Assembly (NCBI GenBank): GCA_035308965.1
Contig: DATGFN010000065.1
Location: forward strand, 314,332 to 378,331
Direction: 5' to 3'
From: DASYXZ01 sp035308965
Lineage (GTDB): Bacteria; Acidobacteriota; Terriglobia; UBA7540
DNA length: 64,000 nucleotides
Position 1 is the stretch's first letter. Every line of letters starts with the position of its first letter. This document shows, piece by piece, positions 44,345-54,474 of this stretch. A model generated the notes under the pieces. The model was not told where the DNA came from, did no database searches, and worked only from the letters and a program-made list of their open reading frames with translations. The position numbers and the translations under genes were made by a program.

Positions 44345-45748
44345 ATGGTCTTCAAACAATTCTATCTGCCCTGCCTGGCGCACGCCTCGTACCTCATCGG
44401 AGACGAGGCGAGCGGCACGGCAGTGGTAGTTGATCCGCAGCGCGACACAGACCAATACATTGCCCTGGCCGCTGAACACGCGCTCAAGATCAAGCACGTA
44501 TTCCTGACTCACCTCCACGCCGATTTTATCGCCGGACATTTGGAGCTCCGGGACCGCGTGGGCGCAACTATCATTCTTGGCGCCGCCGCCAAGGCGTCTT
44601 ACGCGTTTACTCCTTTTCATAATGGCGATGTTTTGGAATTCGGGCGCGTTCGCCTGAAGGTGCTGGAAACCCCGGGCCACACTCCAGAATCCATCTCCAT
44701 CCTCGTTTACGACCTGGACTCCAGCGACGCGCAGCCGCATGCCGTGCTGACCGGCGATACTTTGTTTATCGGTGACGTTGGACGCCCTGATTTGCGCGCG
44801 GCGCTGGGCTGGTCCGCAACCGATCTTGGCCGCCTCTTGTTCACCTCACTGCACACCAAGCTGCTTGGACTCCCGGATCCCTGCCTGGTATATCCCGCTC
44901 ATGGCGCTGGTTCGCTGTGCGGGAAAGCACTGAGCAAAGAGACGGTTTCAACCCTGGGAGAACAACGCCGAACCAACTACGCTCTTCAGCCCATGAGCGA
45001 AGAAGCGTTCATCCAGGTGGTGACGGCGGATCAACCGGATGCGCCGCCCTACTTCACTTACGACGCAGTGCTCAACAGCGAGGAACGGCCCACTCTGGAT
45101 GCGACGCTGGCGCGCGAGATGAATCCCATGCCGCTTGATCTTGTGCTCGAAATGCAGTCGGTAGGCGCGCAAATTCTCGATACCCGGGATGCGGCCGAAT
45201 TCGCATCCGCTCACCTGGCGGGGAGCATCAACGTCGGCCTCATCGGCCAATACGCCACGTGGGCAGGGACGGTGCTCGACCGGGAGCATCCCATTGTCCT
45301 GATTGCGAGCCCGGGCCAGGAAAACGAATCCGCGGTTCGCCTGGGACGGATCGGGTTCGATCACGTGTTCGGATATTTGAAGGATGGATTGCGCAGTTTG
45401 GAATCGCGGCCGGAACTGACGGTCAAAACGGAGCGCCTTAGCGCGCCTTTCGCCGCGGAGATGCTGTCATCGAATCAGCCACCTCTGGCCATTGACGTTC
45501 GCGCCCCGCGCGAGCGCGAACAGAAACACATTGCCGGAAGCCTGAGTCTTCCCCTCAATCATCTGGCGGAGAATTTCGAAAAGCTTCCCAAGGACCGTCC
45601 CCTGCTGGTTTATTGCGCGGGCGGCTACCGGTCATCCATCGCCGCCAGCTTGTTGCAACGCGGCGGATTTGGCGATGTCAGTGAAATCGCGGGCGGCCTG
45701 GCAGGATGGGAAGCGGCGAAATTGCCCTTGTCCGTTTCTCCGGGGTAA
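44345..45748 (+). CDS. Metallo-beta-lactamase fold persulfide-dioxygenase-like protein fused to two rhodanese domains
   Basis: 467 residues. The N-terminal MBL domain (1-245) has HLHAD (His56, His58, Asp60), ETPGHTPES, TGDTLFIGDVGRPD and YPAHGAGS. This resembles ETHE1/CstB-like persulfide dioxygenases. It is followed by two rhodanese domains: the first (about 270-355) has no catalytic Cys (IASPGQE at the active loop), while the second (about 370-462) has Cys424 in VYCAGGYRS. Such fusions oxidise or transfer sulfane sulfur. Operon with the peroxiredoxin, consistent with sulfur or peroxide stress. Confidence 0.9.
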   Translation: MVFKQFYLPCLAHASYLIGDEASGTAVVVDPQRDTDQYIALAAEHALKIKHVFLTHLHADFIAGHLELRDRVGATIILGAAAKASYAFTPFHNGDVLEFGRVRLKVLETPGHTPESISILVYDLDSSDAQPHAVLTGDTLFIGDVGRPDLRAALGWSATDLGRLLFTSLHTKLLGLPDPCLVYPAHGAGSLCGKALSKETVSTLGEQRRTNYALQPMSEEAFIQVVTADQPDAPPYFTYDAVLNSEERPTLDATLAREMNPMPLDLVLEMQSVGAQILDTRDAAEFASAHLAGSINVGLIGQYATWAGTVLDREHPIVLIASPGQENESAVRLGRIGFDHVFGYLKDGLRSLESRPELTVKTERLSAPFAAEMLSSNQPPLAIDVRAPREREQKHIAGSLSLPLNHLAENFEKLPKDRPLLVYCAGGYRSSIAASLLQRGGFGDVSEIAGGLAGWEAAKLPLSVSPG

Positions 45749-45860
45749 GGTTGCGCGCGCGCCTTCTCCCTTATCCTTTAGCCAATTGTAATCAGGCCCG
45801 CCCCATCCGTTCGGCGGCCATCCCGTTTCCCACTCCCGACCCCGGGAACATTTCCATTGA

Positions 45861-48800
45861 TTAGGTGACGGATAAATTCACCGTTGCGCTCCGCTGGACG
45901 GTGGTGTTGGAGGTCAACGTTCCAAGAATGGAAATCGTATAGTTTCCGGTTGCCGTGCCCGCATTGTTATTGGGATTGGCCGGGCGACAGCCAGTCAATC
46001 CTGAAAGGAAGATCAATGCAAGACTGAGAGCCGAGAGCCTCCACGATAGGGACCGGCGCCGGGTGGCCGTGCCTTGACGGCTTCTCCATACGTAATGGAT
46101 GGCGGCCAGCAATATCGCGCAGGCGAGCCAATAAACAAGCGGCGGTGGCACGCCCCCGTAAGGCGCGCGGGGCGGAGGCAAATGTGAGGAGACTTTATTG
46201 GTGAAAATATTTAAATTTACCGTCGTGGCCGACCCGTTGGGCGTAACCGACGATTGAGAAAACGAACACGTGGCGCCCGGCGGCAGGCTTGGGGTGGCAC
46301 AACTCAGTGTGACCGCCTGGTTAAATCCGTTGCTTGGAGTTACGCTTACGACATAGTTGGCCGTCCCCCCGGAAACAATGGTATCAAGCGCCGGTGATCC
46401 CGCAAGGGTAAAATCGGCCATCAGAACAGTAAGCGTGATGGTTACGCTTTGGGAACCGCTGGTCCCAATCACGCTAAAGTTATAAGGATTGGGTGTGGTG
46501 GCGCTCAATCCGCTTGCCGTCAAGGTGGTACTTTGTCCCGGGAGGAAGGAAGTGGGATTAAACACACAAGTTATCCCCGAGGAGCAAGTCGGTGTGATAC
46601 TTCCTCCAAAGCCGCTGGGTGCCGTGGCTGAAATCGTGTAAGTGGCCGACGTCGTCCCTACCGTCACAGTGGCCGTGCTACTGGCCGCGGCGAGCGAGAA
46701 GACGGCGAGGCCATTCCCGGAAAGGGTGACGGCCTGCGGGCTCCCGCTTGCATTGTCGGCGATGGTCAAAGTGCCGGCGCGCGCGCCACTCGACGTGGGC
46801 TGGAAGATGACGCTGATCGTGCAGCTCTGGCCCACGTTCAGGATATTCAAAGTGGCCCCACAAGTATTGGTTTGCACAAAATCGCCGGAAGCAGCGATTG
46901 TGGAAATGCTGAGGACGGAAGTGCCGGTATTGGTGAGGCTCACAGTTTGAGGCGCGCTGACGGTTCCCACCTTTTGGTCTGCAAACGTCAAGCTGGTAGG
47001 CGCAAGCGTGACGGCCGTGGCTGCGGCAACGCCCGTCCCCGAAGCGGTGATGATGTGGGGGCTGCCTACGGCGTTATCTGTAACGGCGATTTCCTGGGTG
47101 GAGGCCCCGAGCGTCGACGGCGTATAGGTAACGCTGATGTTGCATGTCCCAGCACTCGAAGAAACAGTGCCAATGCAGTTATCGGATTCCTGATAGTCGC
47201 CCCCGGTTGTGATCGCTGTGATGCTGAGGGGCGAGGTGCCTTCGTTAATCACCGAAACAATTTGGGCCGGGCTTCTGACATTTAAGGGTTGATTCCCAAA
47301 ATTTACCTTGGCGGGCGCCAGGGCCATAGATGGGAGGTTGGCAGACTCGAGTTTGGCCGCGAAAGCGTTTCCTGCCACCCCAGCCAGCGTCCCCTGATAA
47401 GCCGTGGCAACGGCGGGGAAATTGGACGAGGCTGTACTTCCGGCGACGTAGACCGCTCCCGTCGTGTCAAGAGCGATCGCCTGTCCAAAGTCGGAACCGT
47501 TCCCTCCGAGAAAAGTGGAGCTGGTAAGGGCCGTTCCCGTGGGGTTGATCTGAGTAATGAATGCATCTGAACAAGGATTGGACCCGCATGAACTTCCGCC
47601 CGTGATTCCCAATATGGCTTGGACGGCCTGTTGGATGGGAAAGTTGCTGGACTCGGTGAATCCTGTTACATAGGCATTTCCAGTTGAGTCAACCGCAATG
47701 CCATTCGCTTGATCGACGCCAGACCCACCCAGGTAAGTCGAGTAAACCAGGGTTGTGCCAGCCGGATTCAGCTTGCTCACGAAAGCATTCTTACTGCCTT
47801 TTAGCACGGTTTGAAAAGAACCGGAAGTTGTAGGAAAATTCGCCGATTGGGTGCTCCCCGCCACATAAACATTTCCGGAGGTGTCGAGCCCAACGCCATA
47901 CGCTCTGTCATCCCCGCTCCCTCCCAAATAAGTTGAAAAAGCCAACGCCGAGCCGGAAGGGTTAAGTTTGGCCACGAAAGCATCCGCTCCACTTCCTGAG
48001 ATACTTCCCTGTAATGGGTTCAGGGTTGGGAAGTTGAGCGAAAAAGTGTACCCTGCGACGTAGGCATTGCCAGCCGAATCGACTCGAATCGCTTGTGCAA
48101 CATCAGCGTCCGCTCCTCCCAGATAAGTCGAGTACATCAGAGTTGAGCCGGTAAAATTGACCTTTGCTACAAAAGCGTCGGACCCTCCTCCGGTGGTCGC
48201 CTGAAAGGGGCCCACTACCGGGAAGTTGATGGACTGGGTTGAACCTGCAACGTAGGCATTTCCAGAGGAGTCCACGGCTATCGCCTGCCCAAAATCGGCG
48301 CCGCCCCCGCCCAAGTAAGACGAATAGACGAGCTTTTCGCCCGTGCTATTCAATTGGGTCACGAAGGCATCGCTGTTGCCACCGTAGGTAACTTGAAAAG
48401 CCGTGGAGGAAGTCGGAAAATTCGGCGAGGACGTACTTCCTGTAACAAAGGCATCTCCCGATGCATCCACAAATATGCCCGCACCCGAGTCCGCGCCATT
48501 CCCGCCCAAGTAAGTGGAGTAAACAAGCGCCGTCCCGGTGGTATTCAGTTTTGCGACAAAGGCATCTCCGGACCCGGAATTTCCACCCTGTTCACCGTTG
48601 AGTGTGGGAAAGTCACTCGAGTTTGTGTTACCCGCCAGAAATGCTTCTCCCGCGCTATCCACGGCTATCCCATAGGCCACATCGCCGCCTGTTCCCCCCA
48701 GATAGGTCGAATAAACCAACGTCGGATCGATCACCAGCGCAGTTCCATGATCATATTTTCCCAGCTTGAACTTCACTTCCTGCTTCCCTGCCAACTCATA

Positions 48801-49541
48801 CCGGGCTTCAACAACCTGGCGGCGCCCCTCCACTTCCTGGTAGGCAAGCGGCCGCTTGAATCGCACTTCGCCTTCGCGTGCGTTGACCACCAAATCGCCG
48901 TCGGCATCCACACCCAGTTTTCGTGCTCCGTCAATGTCCATGCGGATGCGTTCTGCCTCGCATCCCGGGCTCACCACGAAATCGTTTTCAAGTTGCCCCT
49001 GGCTCCCGTAATAGACCAAGTCCACACCCCGATACACCCCGCCATATCGAACCTTGGCGAATGCCGGAATCCCGGTGCGCCACTTATCCGGACTATTTCC
49101 GATAAAATAATTACTCTTGCCGGGTAATTCTTCCAGCCCGCTGATCTGCGGTCGAGGATTGGCGCCGGCGAGCTTCATCCGCAGGACAGCCTCTCTCCCT
49201 TTCGGGGCATGAGCTGTAGCGACATCCGGCTTCTTAAGCTTCAAAACGGCTTCATTGGAAGTGAGGAACAACGTATAACCCTGCCCACGCGCAAGGAAAT
49301 CCACCTGGGAATTCACTTGCCCGTCATTACGTTCAAACCTCAAGGGGAGTTTGGAGTATTGCGACAGCACTTCCCTCGAACTGCGCGACATGGTTTCGAT
49401 TGCTTTCGTCCGCGCCGGTCCACTGGCCCCGGACTTTACAATCCAGAGTCCTATGAGGGCCATGGAAAACAAACAGGTCACCTTTACGACGGCCCTTGTG
49501 GGCCTGTGCCAGAACTTAAAGTCGCTACTCATCACGCGCAC
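45861..49541 (-). CDS. Giant SBBP-repeat secreted protein with C-terminal Gly-Cys tail, paralogue 1
   Basis: 1226 residues; GTG 49541 is placed by AGGAGG seven bases upstream. The N-terminal region has a signal-like helix (VKVTCLFSMALIGLWIV) and LPLRFERNDGQVNSQVDFLARGQGYTLFL. An array of SBBP repeats follows (YSTYLGG...D...AIAVDS.GNAYVAGSTQS.NFP), then choice-of-anchor-D/Ig-like domains (VNFGNQPLNVRSPAQIVSV). The last ~100 residues are two hydrophobic segments around a basic stretch, ending LIFLSGLTGC (Cys1185) and a short beta tail. Paralogue of 49654-53403. Likely exported to the cell surface. Confidence 0.88.
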   Translation of the reverse strand: MRVMSSDFKFWHRPTRAVVKVTCLFSMALIGLWIVKSGASGPARTKAIETMSRSSREVLSQYSKLPLRFERNDGQVNSQVDFLARGQGYTLFLTSNEAVLKLKKPDVATAHAPKGREAVLRMKLAGANPRPQISGLEELPGKSNYFIGNSPDKWRTGIPAFAKVRYGGVYRGVDLVYYGSQGQLENDFVVSPGCEAERIRMDIDGARKLGVDADGDLVVNAREGEVRFKRPLAYQEVEGRRQVVEARYELAGKQEVKFKLGKYDHGTALVIDPTLVYSTYLGGTGGDVAYGIAVDSAGEAFLAGNTNSSDFPTLNGEQGGNSGSGDAFVAKLNTTGTALVYSTYLGGNGADSGAGIFVDASGDAFVTGSTSSPNFPTSSTAFQVTYGGNSDAFVTQLNSTGEKLVYSSYLGGGGADFGQAIAVDSSGNAYVAGSTQSINFPVVGPFQATTGGGSDAFVAKVNFTGSTLMYSTYLGGADADVAQAIRVDSAGNAYVAGYTFSLNFPTLNPLQGSISGSGADAFVAKLNPSGSALAFSTYLGGSGDDRAYGVGLDTSGNVYVAGSTQSANFPTTSGSFQTVLKGSKNAFVSKLNPAGTTLVYSTYLGGSGVDQANGIAVDSTGNAYVTGFTESSNFPIQQAVQAILGITGGSSCGSNPCSDAFITQINPTGTALTSSTFLGGNGSDFGQAIALDTTGAVYVAGSTASSNFPAVATAYQGTLAGVAGNAFAAKLESANLPSMALAPAKVNFGNQPLNVRSPAQIVSVINEGTSPLSITAITTGGDYQESDNCIGTVSSSAGTCNISVTYTPSTLGASTQEIAVTDNAVGSPHIITASGTGVAAATAVTLAPTSLTFADQKVGTVSAPQTVSLTNTGTSVLSISTIAASGDFVQTNTCGATLNILNVGQSCTISVIFQPTSSGARAGTLTIADNASGSPQAVTLSGNGLAVFSLAAASSTATVTVGTTSATYTISATAPSGFGGSITPTCSSGITCVFNPTSFLPGQSTTLTASGLSATTPNPYNFSVIGTSGSQSVTITLTVLMADFTLAGSPALDTIVSGGTANYVVSVTPSNGFNQAVTLSCATPSLPPGATCSFSQSSVTPNGSATTVNLNIFTNKVSSHLPPPRAPYGGVPPPLVYWLACAILLAAIHYVWRSRQGTATRRRSLSWRLSALSLALIFLSGLTGCRPANPNNNAGTATGNYTISILGTLTSNTTVQRSATVNLSVT

Positions 49542-49653
49542 GTCGCTTCCTCCTAGAAGAAATCACAAATCATTTTCAAGTTTCAATCAGCCGGGATGGC
49601 AGCCCACCGCGAGCCGGGAACATAGCCCGGCTGTTCACATTCCGTGGGATGGG

Positions 49654-52600
49654 TCATGGTCCCACCGTAAGATTGACTGACGTCGATCGCACTATACTAT
49701 TGTTACTGCCCAACGCACCTGCGATAGCGATGGTGTAGTTGCCATAAGTTGTGCCGCTACCTGCCGCGGTGAAGTTGTCTCCGGTATAAGTGGTGTTGCA
49801 ACCAGCCCATCCAGCCACCGTGAATAGCGCGAAACTTAAAACGGCACACCGAACGCCAGCGGCCAATCGCCCGGACGCGCTGGGTCCCCGGTGGATTCGA
49901 TCCCTTAACCCGGCCACCAATAAGGAAATTGCGAAGAGGGAAAGCAACCAGCCCTTAAAGCCCAGCCAGGGCATAAAAGGTGGAACGGGAGCGGAAGGCC
50001 GGGGGGGCAGGTAAGTGGAGAGAGCCGTAGTGGTGACGCTGAGATTGGCTGTGAGAGTGGCGCCTTGAAGTGATAATGCCGAAGGCGACCACACGCAAGT
50101 GGCCTGCGGAGGCAGGGTGCCGCAGGCCAACAGCACGACTCCACTAAAATTGTTCGTCGGCGTTACCGTGACCGTATAGGCCGCCGTCTTCCCGGCGCTC
50201 ACCGTGGCAAACGCCGGAGTGGCCGAGATCGAAAAATCGCTGAAGAAGATTGTCAAGGCTACGCTCGCGGTTTGTCCGCCGCTGGTTCCAGTAATGGAGA
50301 AATTGAATGGATTGGCAGTTGTCGCCGTCAACCCGCTTACGGTCACCACGCTGCTCTGCCCAGCCGTAATGGTGGCTGGATTAAATGAACAGGTTGCGCC
50401 TGCCGTGCACCCCAGCGTGATGGTACCAGTAAAGGTATTGGAGGGTGACGCGGTCACCGTAAAGGTGGTTGATGTCGTTCCGATTTGAAGGGATGTGGAT
50501 CGGGCATTGGCCGAAAGCGAGTAGACCGGACTGCCTGTTCCCGACAAGGAGACGGTCTGCGAACCGCCGCCTGCATTGCTGGTCACCGTGAGTGTGCCGG
50601 TAAGGTTTCCGCTGGAAGCGGGAGAAAAGGTGATGCTGATGGTACATCCGTCACCCACATTCAGGATGCTGGGCAATGACCCGCAGGTGTTGCTCTCGGC
50701 ATAATTTCCGCTGATGGTAATGCTCGACAGAATGACCGAGGCCTTGCCGGTGTTCGCCAATCGCAATATTTGCGCCGGGCTAGTATTGCCTACGGTGATG
50801 GCGGGAAAGGTGACGCTCGAAGGGGTAAATGTTAAGGACCCCATGGAGGACGCCACGCCGTTTCCGGTTACGGTAATCTTCTGAGGACTGCCCCCGGCGT
50901 TGTCGGTAATGGTAATTTCATCGGTGCGATTTCCGGTGCTGGTGGGGGTAAACGCAATCTGGATCGAGCAATTGCCGCCCCCGGCGGGCACATTTCCCCC
51001 GCAGTTATTGGTCTGGGAAAAATCGCCGCTGGCCGAAATCGCATTGATACTTAATTGCGAGCTGCCCGCATTGATCAAAGTTACGGAGAGCGGATCGCTG
51101 GTGGTGTTAAGAGATTGATTTCCGAAGTCTATCGATTGCGGGTTCAACGCCACGGCGGGAATGTCTCCGTTGTTGATCTTGACGATAAAAGCATTGTTGC
51201 TTGAGGCGCTTCCGGCATAAGTGCCCTGGGATGCCCCTGCGATGACTGGAAAATTCACAGAGTTAGTGGCGCCGGCTATATACGCCTGGCCTGCTGAATC
51301 CACCGCCACGGCTTGCCCGAAGTCTGTCCCGTTTCCTCCCAGGTAAGTGGAGTACACCAGCTCGCCGGAAGATCTGATTTCAGCTGCAAATGCGTCCGTG
51401 CAGGGCCCCGACCCGCAAAAGCTGGCGCCCGATATTCCGAGTATGCGTTGTAGTGGATCGGCGGTCAGAAAATCCGTGGAACTGGTAAATCCAGTTACGA
51501 ATGCGTTTCCGGAGGGATCCAAAGCAATGGAGGTCGCCTGGTCGGTTCCTGTTCCTCCCAAAAATGTCGAGAAGACCAATGACGATGCACCCGGCGTGAA
51601 CTTGCAAATGAACGCGTCGCCCTGGCCATGATTGTTTGCCTGGAACGCATTAGTCGTAGTGGGAAAATCCGTGGAGGCAGAGTCGCCCGCGATGTAAATG
51701 TCGCCGGTCGCATCCAGAGCCATCCCGAATGCCCTATCTACGCCGCTCCCCCCGAAGTAAGTGGAAAAAATCAATCCATTTCCAGTCGCATTTAAAGAAG
51801 TGATGAAGGCATCTGCGCCGCCCCGGTTGGCACTTTGAAAAGCATTCTGGGTCGGGAAATCCGTCGAATAGGTATATCCGGCCACATAAACATTGCCGGA
51901 AGGATCCACCGCGATGGCCTGACCATTATCAGCATCTGATCCGCCCAAGTAAGTTGAGTAAACCTTGGTGGCACCGGAAGGCGACACCTTGGTTACAAAA
52001 GCGTCCGCAGTGCAGAATATGGTTTGATTAACCGTCGAGCACCCGTCATTTCCGATTTGAATGGGGTTAGTGGTGGGAAAGTCGCTGGATTCGGTAGCTC
52101 CCGTCAGGTAGGCACTTCCGGAGGAATCGATGGCAATCGCCTGAACCGAGTCGGAAGAACTGCCTCCGAGGAAAGAGGAGTAAATCATCGTCGATCCCGT
52201 GGGGCCAATCTTGGTTACAAATCCGTCTCCGCCGCCACCGTAGACGGTTTGGAACGCGCCGGCAGTCACGGGAAAATCAGGCGAGGTGGTCTTGCCTGCA
52301 ATGTAGGCATTTCCCGCTGAGTCAATGGCAATACTAGTGCCGGTATCCGCTCCCCCGCCACCAAGATATGTGGAATAGAGGACGCTCGTTCCCGCCGCCG
52401 TCAATTTAACTACGAAGACATCACCATCGCCCGCGTAGTTGGGCTGGAATGCCGAGGTTACAGGGAAGTTGTTCGATCCGGTTGTGCCGGTAATGAATGC
52501 CTCGCCCGCGCTGTCCACTGCAATGCCATAGGCCACGTCCCCGCCCGATCCCCCGAGGTAAGTGGAATAAATCAAAACAGGGTCGATCACCAACGCGCTA

Positions 52601-53403
52601 CCCCGATGGTATTCCCCCAGGTTGAATCTGACTTCTCGCTTCCCGGCCAGCTCATAACGCGCTGCCACCATTTGCCGGCGGCCGTTCAATTCCTGATACG
52701 CCACCGGGCGCTTGAAACGCATTTCACCTTCACTTTCCTTTACAACCAAATCCCCGTCAGCGGTCACTTCGAGTTTGCGGGCTCCTTCGATGTTCAAACG
52801 AATCAGACTCGGATCGGCTTCCGGGCTCACCACGAAATCCGTTTCCATCGCCCCTTGATTGCCGTAATAGATCTGGTCAACGCCCGGATAAACCTGCTCA
52901 TAGCGGACCTTGGCAAAATTAGGCACGTGCGTTACCCATCGGGAGGGATCGTTCCCTATGAAATAGTTACTTTCGCCCGGCAGGGGTGAAACCCCAACCG
53001 CCCGCGTGTGGCGGTTCGACCCCGCGAGTGTGATTTGCATAAGATCAGAGACCAGCGGCAATGGACGGGAGGTTAACTCCGGTTTCCCACTGCTGCGTGC
53101 CGGATCCTGATTTATGGTTGCAGGCTTCTTCAGTTCCAGGAGTGCTCCGCCCGAAGTCAGAAAAAGGGTGTAGCCCTGTCCGCGCGCCAAAAACTTCACT
53201 CTGGGATCTTCTTGCCCTTGGTTTTGCTCAAACCGCATAGGCAGTTGTGGATAGCGCGCCCGTATTCGTGCCGCTGAATTGACCTCACCAGCCTTGAGCG
53301 TGATGCCCTTCGCCGGCGCCGGTGCGCTGGGATTCAAAAAGCCGAGCGCGGCAGCCAGCATCATGAAAACGATCATCGCGACTTTACTCTCCTTAATAGG
53401 CAC
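49654..53403 (-). CDS. Giant SBBP-repeat secreted protein with C-terminal Gly-Cys tail, paralogue 2
   Basis: 1249 residues from GTG 53403 (ATG at 53376 is an alternative with an AAGGAG 12 bases before it). Same order as paralogue 1: signal-like helix (IVFMMLAAALGFL), LPMRFEQNQGQEDPRVKFLARGQ, SBBP repeats with CxxDAF insertions, two choice-of-anchor-D units (IDFGNQSLNTTSDPLSVTLIN; VTFPAITVGNTSPAQIL) and Ig-like parts. The C-terminal tail LFTVAGWAGC and short beta end is also shared. 112 bases before paralogue 1, on the same strand and likely the same transcript as the preceding OMP gene. Confidence 0.88.
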   Translation of the reverse strand: MPIKESKVAMIVFMMLAAALGFLNPSAPAPAKGITLKAGEVNSAARIRARYPQLPMRFEQNQGQEDPRVKFLARGQGYTLFLTSGGALLELKKPATINQDPARSSGKPELTSRPLPLVSDLMQITLAGSNRHTRAVGVSPLPGESNYFIGNDPSRWVTHVPNFAKVRYEQVYPGVDQIYYGNQGAMETDFVVSPEADPSLIRLNIEGARKLEVTADGDLVVKESEGEMRFKRPVAYQELNGRRQMVAARYELAGKREVRFNLGEYHRGSALVIDPVLIYSTYLGGSGGDVAYGIAVDSAGEAFITGTTGSNNFPVTSAFQPNYAGDGDVFVVKLTAAGTSVLYSTYLGGGGADTGTSIAIDSAGNAYIAGKTTSPDFPVTAGAFQTVYGGGGDGFVTKIGPTGSTMIYSSFLGGSSSDSVQAIAIDSSGSAYLTGATESSDFPTTNPIQIGNDGCSTVNQTIFCTADAFVTKVSPSGATKVYSTYLGGSDADNGQAIAVDPSGNVYVAGYTYSTDFPTQNAFQSANRGGADAFITSLNATGNGLIFSTYFGGSGVDRAFGMALDATGDIYIAGDSASTDFPTTTNAFQANNHGQGDAFICKFTPGASSLVFSTFLGGTGTDQATSIALDPSGNAFVTGFTSSTDFLTADPLQRILGISGASFCGSGPCTDAFAAEIRSSGELVYSTYLGGNGTDFGQAVAVDSAGQAYIAGATNSVNFPVIAGASQGTYAGSASSNNAFIVKINNGDIPAVALNPQSIDFGNQSLNTTSDPLSVTLINAGSSQLSINAISASGDFSQTNNCGGNVPAGGGNCSIQIAFTPTSTGNRTDEITITDNAGGSPQKITVTGNGVASSMGSLTFTPSSVTFPAITVGNTSPAQILRLANTGKASVILSSITISGNYAESNTCGSLPSILNVGDGCTISITFSPASSGNLTGTLTVTSNAGGGSQTVSLSGTGSPVYSLSANARSTSLQIGTTSTTFTVTASPSNTFTGTITLGCTAGATCSFNPATITAGQSSVVTVSGLTATTANPFNFSITGTSGGQTASVALTIFFSDFSISATPAFATVSAGKTAAYTVTVTPTNNFSGVVLLACGTLPPQATCVWSPSALSLQGATLTANLSVTTTALSTYLPPRPSAPVPPFMPWLGFKGWLLSLFAISLLVAGLRDRIHRGPSASGRLAAGVRCAVLSFALFTVAGWAGCNTTYTGDNFTAAGSGTTYGNYTIAIAGALGSNNSIVRSTSVNLTVGP

Positions 53404-53445
53404 GCAATGAAATCGACTAAGCGCCGATTGTCGTGCACTCCAGGG

Positions 53446-54474
53446 CTAATTTCCTGTTTTTCCGGTGATGGTTCTGATCAGTGAGGTCCCGTTAAAATTC
53501 ACCGTCAAGGTGATCATGTTGTAGCGGTAATGGACGCTGTGCGTAAATCCGGCTTGAAGAGTGACTTTCCGCAATTTGGTGTACTCAATCCAGCCGGAAT
53601 AGCCATTATCACGATCGATGGCTTGCGTTCCTGTGGTCTCAAACGCGTTGAAATAGTATCGATTGTTGGTCAAAACACCCACCACGGATGACCCGGGGGT
53701 AACAAGCCGGCTGAAAACTTTTTGATTTCCGCTGGGAAGCAACCCGTAGCCAGACGCCCCAATCCTGAGCCCATAAGGCAGATTGATATTGGCGCCTGCT
53801 TCCCCGTCCCCCATCAATCCAAAAACTTCGTAGGGCCGGCCGGTGCTATAGGGCCGTGGGATGTAGTACCGGTTAATCGTCGAATTTGCCACACCCAGGT
53901 TGAGGAAGGGGGTGATTCTCATTATCGGTTTTTCCGGCTCAATATGGTTGAACCAATCAACTCCCGCGCGTCCCGTTGTGTATATCCTCTCCGGGCTGGA
54001 GGCCGGTACGGTTCCGGTCAGGACCGTGGTCAAACTGACACCGGACCGAACCAACTTATAATGAAGGTCGATATAGGGGTCGCCGAGGAGAGTTTCGGTA
54101 TCCCAATCTGTGCTGATCACGAGAGAAAGGGGGCTGCGTACATAAAATATCGGAAGGCCGATATCCGCCCCAAAGTGGTCGGTAAGGTTGTAACCCAAAT
54201 TGATGTCCACGCTGGAAACTATGCCCTGCCGATTCCCGCCAGCCTGCAATTGCACGTAGGCAGTCGGCCCCGAGCTGTCGTCCTCGGATGCGATCGAAGG
54301 CTTTGAAGCGGCGGCGGGGGATTTAGAAGGAGACTCTTCTTTAGTTTTGGGGGTAGAAGACTTTTGTTTGCTCCTGTGGGGTAAATGGGGAACAGGAATT
54401 ATTTTCAAAAACTTGGCGGAAGCTACACAGGGCGTCAAAAGCACGATGGCCAGAACAAAATGAATTAACTTCAA
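53446..54474 (-). CDS. Exported beta-barrel-like outer-membrane protein
   Basis: 342 residues; signal peptide MKLIHFVLAIVLLTPCVASA. A Lys/Ser/Pro linker (30-62) is followed by alternating beta-strand patterns with aromatic girdles: TAYVQLQAGGNRQGIVSSVD, LTDHFGADIGLPIFYVRS, IDLHYKLVRSGVSLTTVLTG, and at the end YNMITLTVNFNGTSLIRTIT. No specific family is recognised. It is first in an operon with the two giant SBBP proteins (42 bases to the next start), so it may help display them, but this is inferred from position alone. Confidence 0.7.
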   Translation of the reverse strand: MKLIHFVLAIVLLTPCVASAKFLKIIPVPHLPHRSKQKSSTPKTKEESPSKSPAAASKPSIASEDDSSGPTAYVQLQAGGNRQGIVSSVDINLGYNLTDHFGADIGLPIFYVRSPLSLVISTDWDTETLLGDPYIDLHYKLVRSGVSLTTVLTGTVPASSPERIYTTGRAGVDWFNHIEPEKPIMRITPFLNLGVANSTINRYYIPRPYSTGRPYEVFGLMGDGEAGANINLPYGLRIGASGYGLLPSGNQKVFSRLVTPGSSVVGVLTNNRYYFNAFETTGTQAIDRDNGYSGWIEYTKLRKVTLQAGFTHSVHYRYNMITLTVNFNGTSLIRTITGKTGN

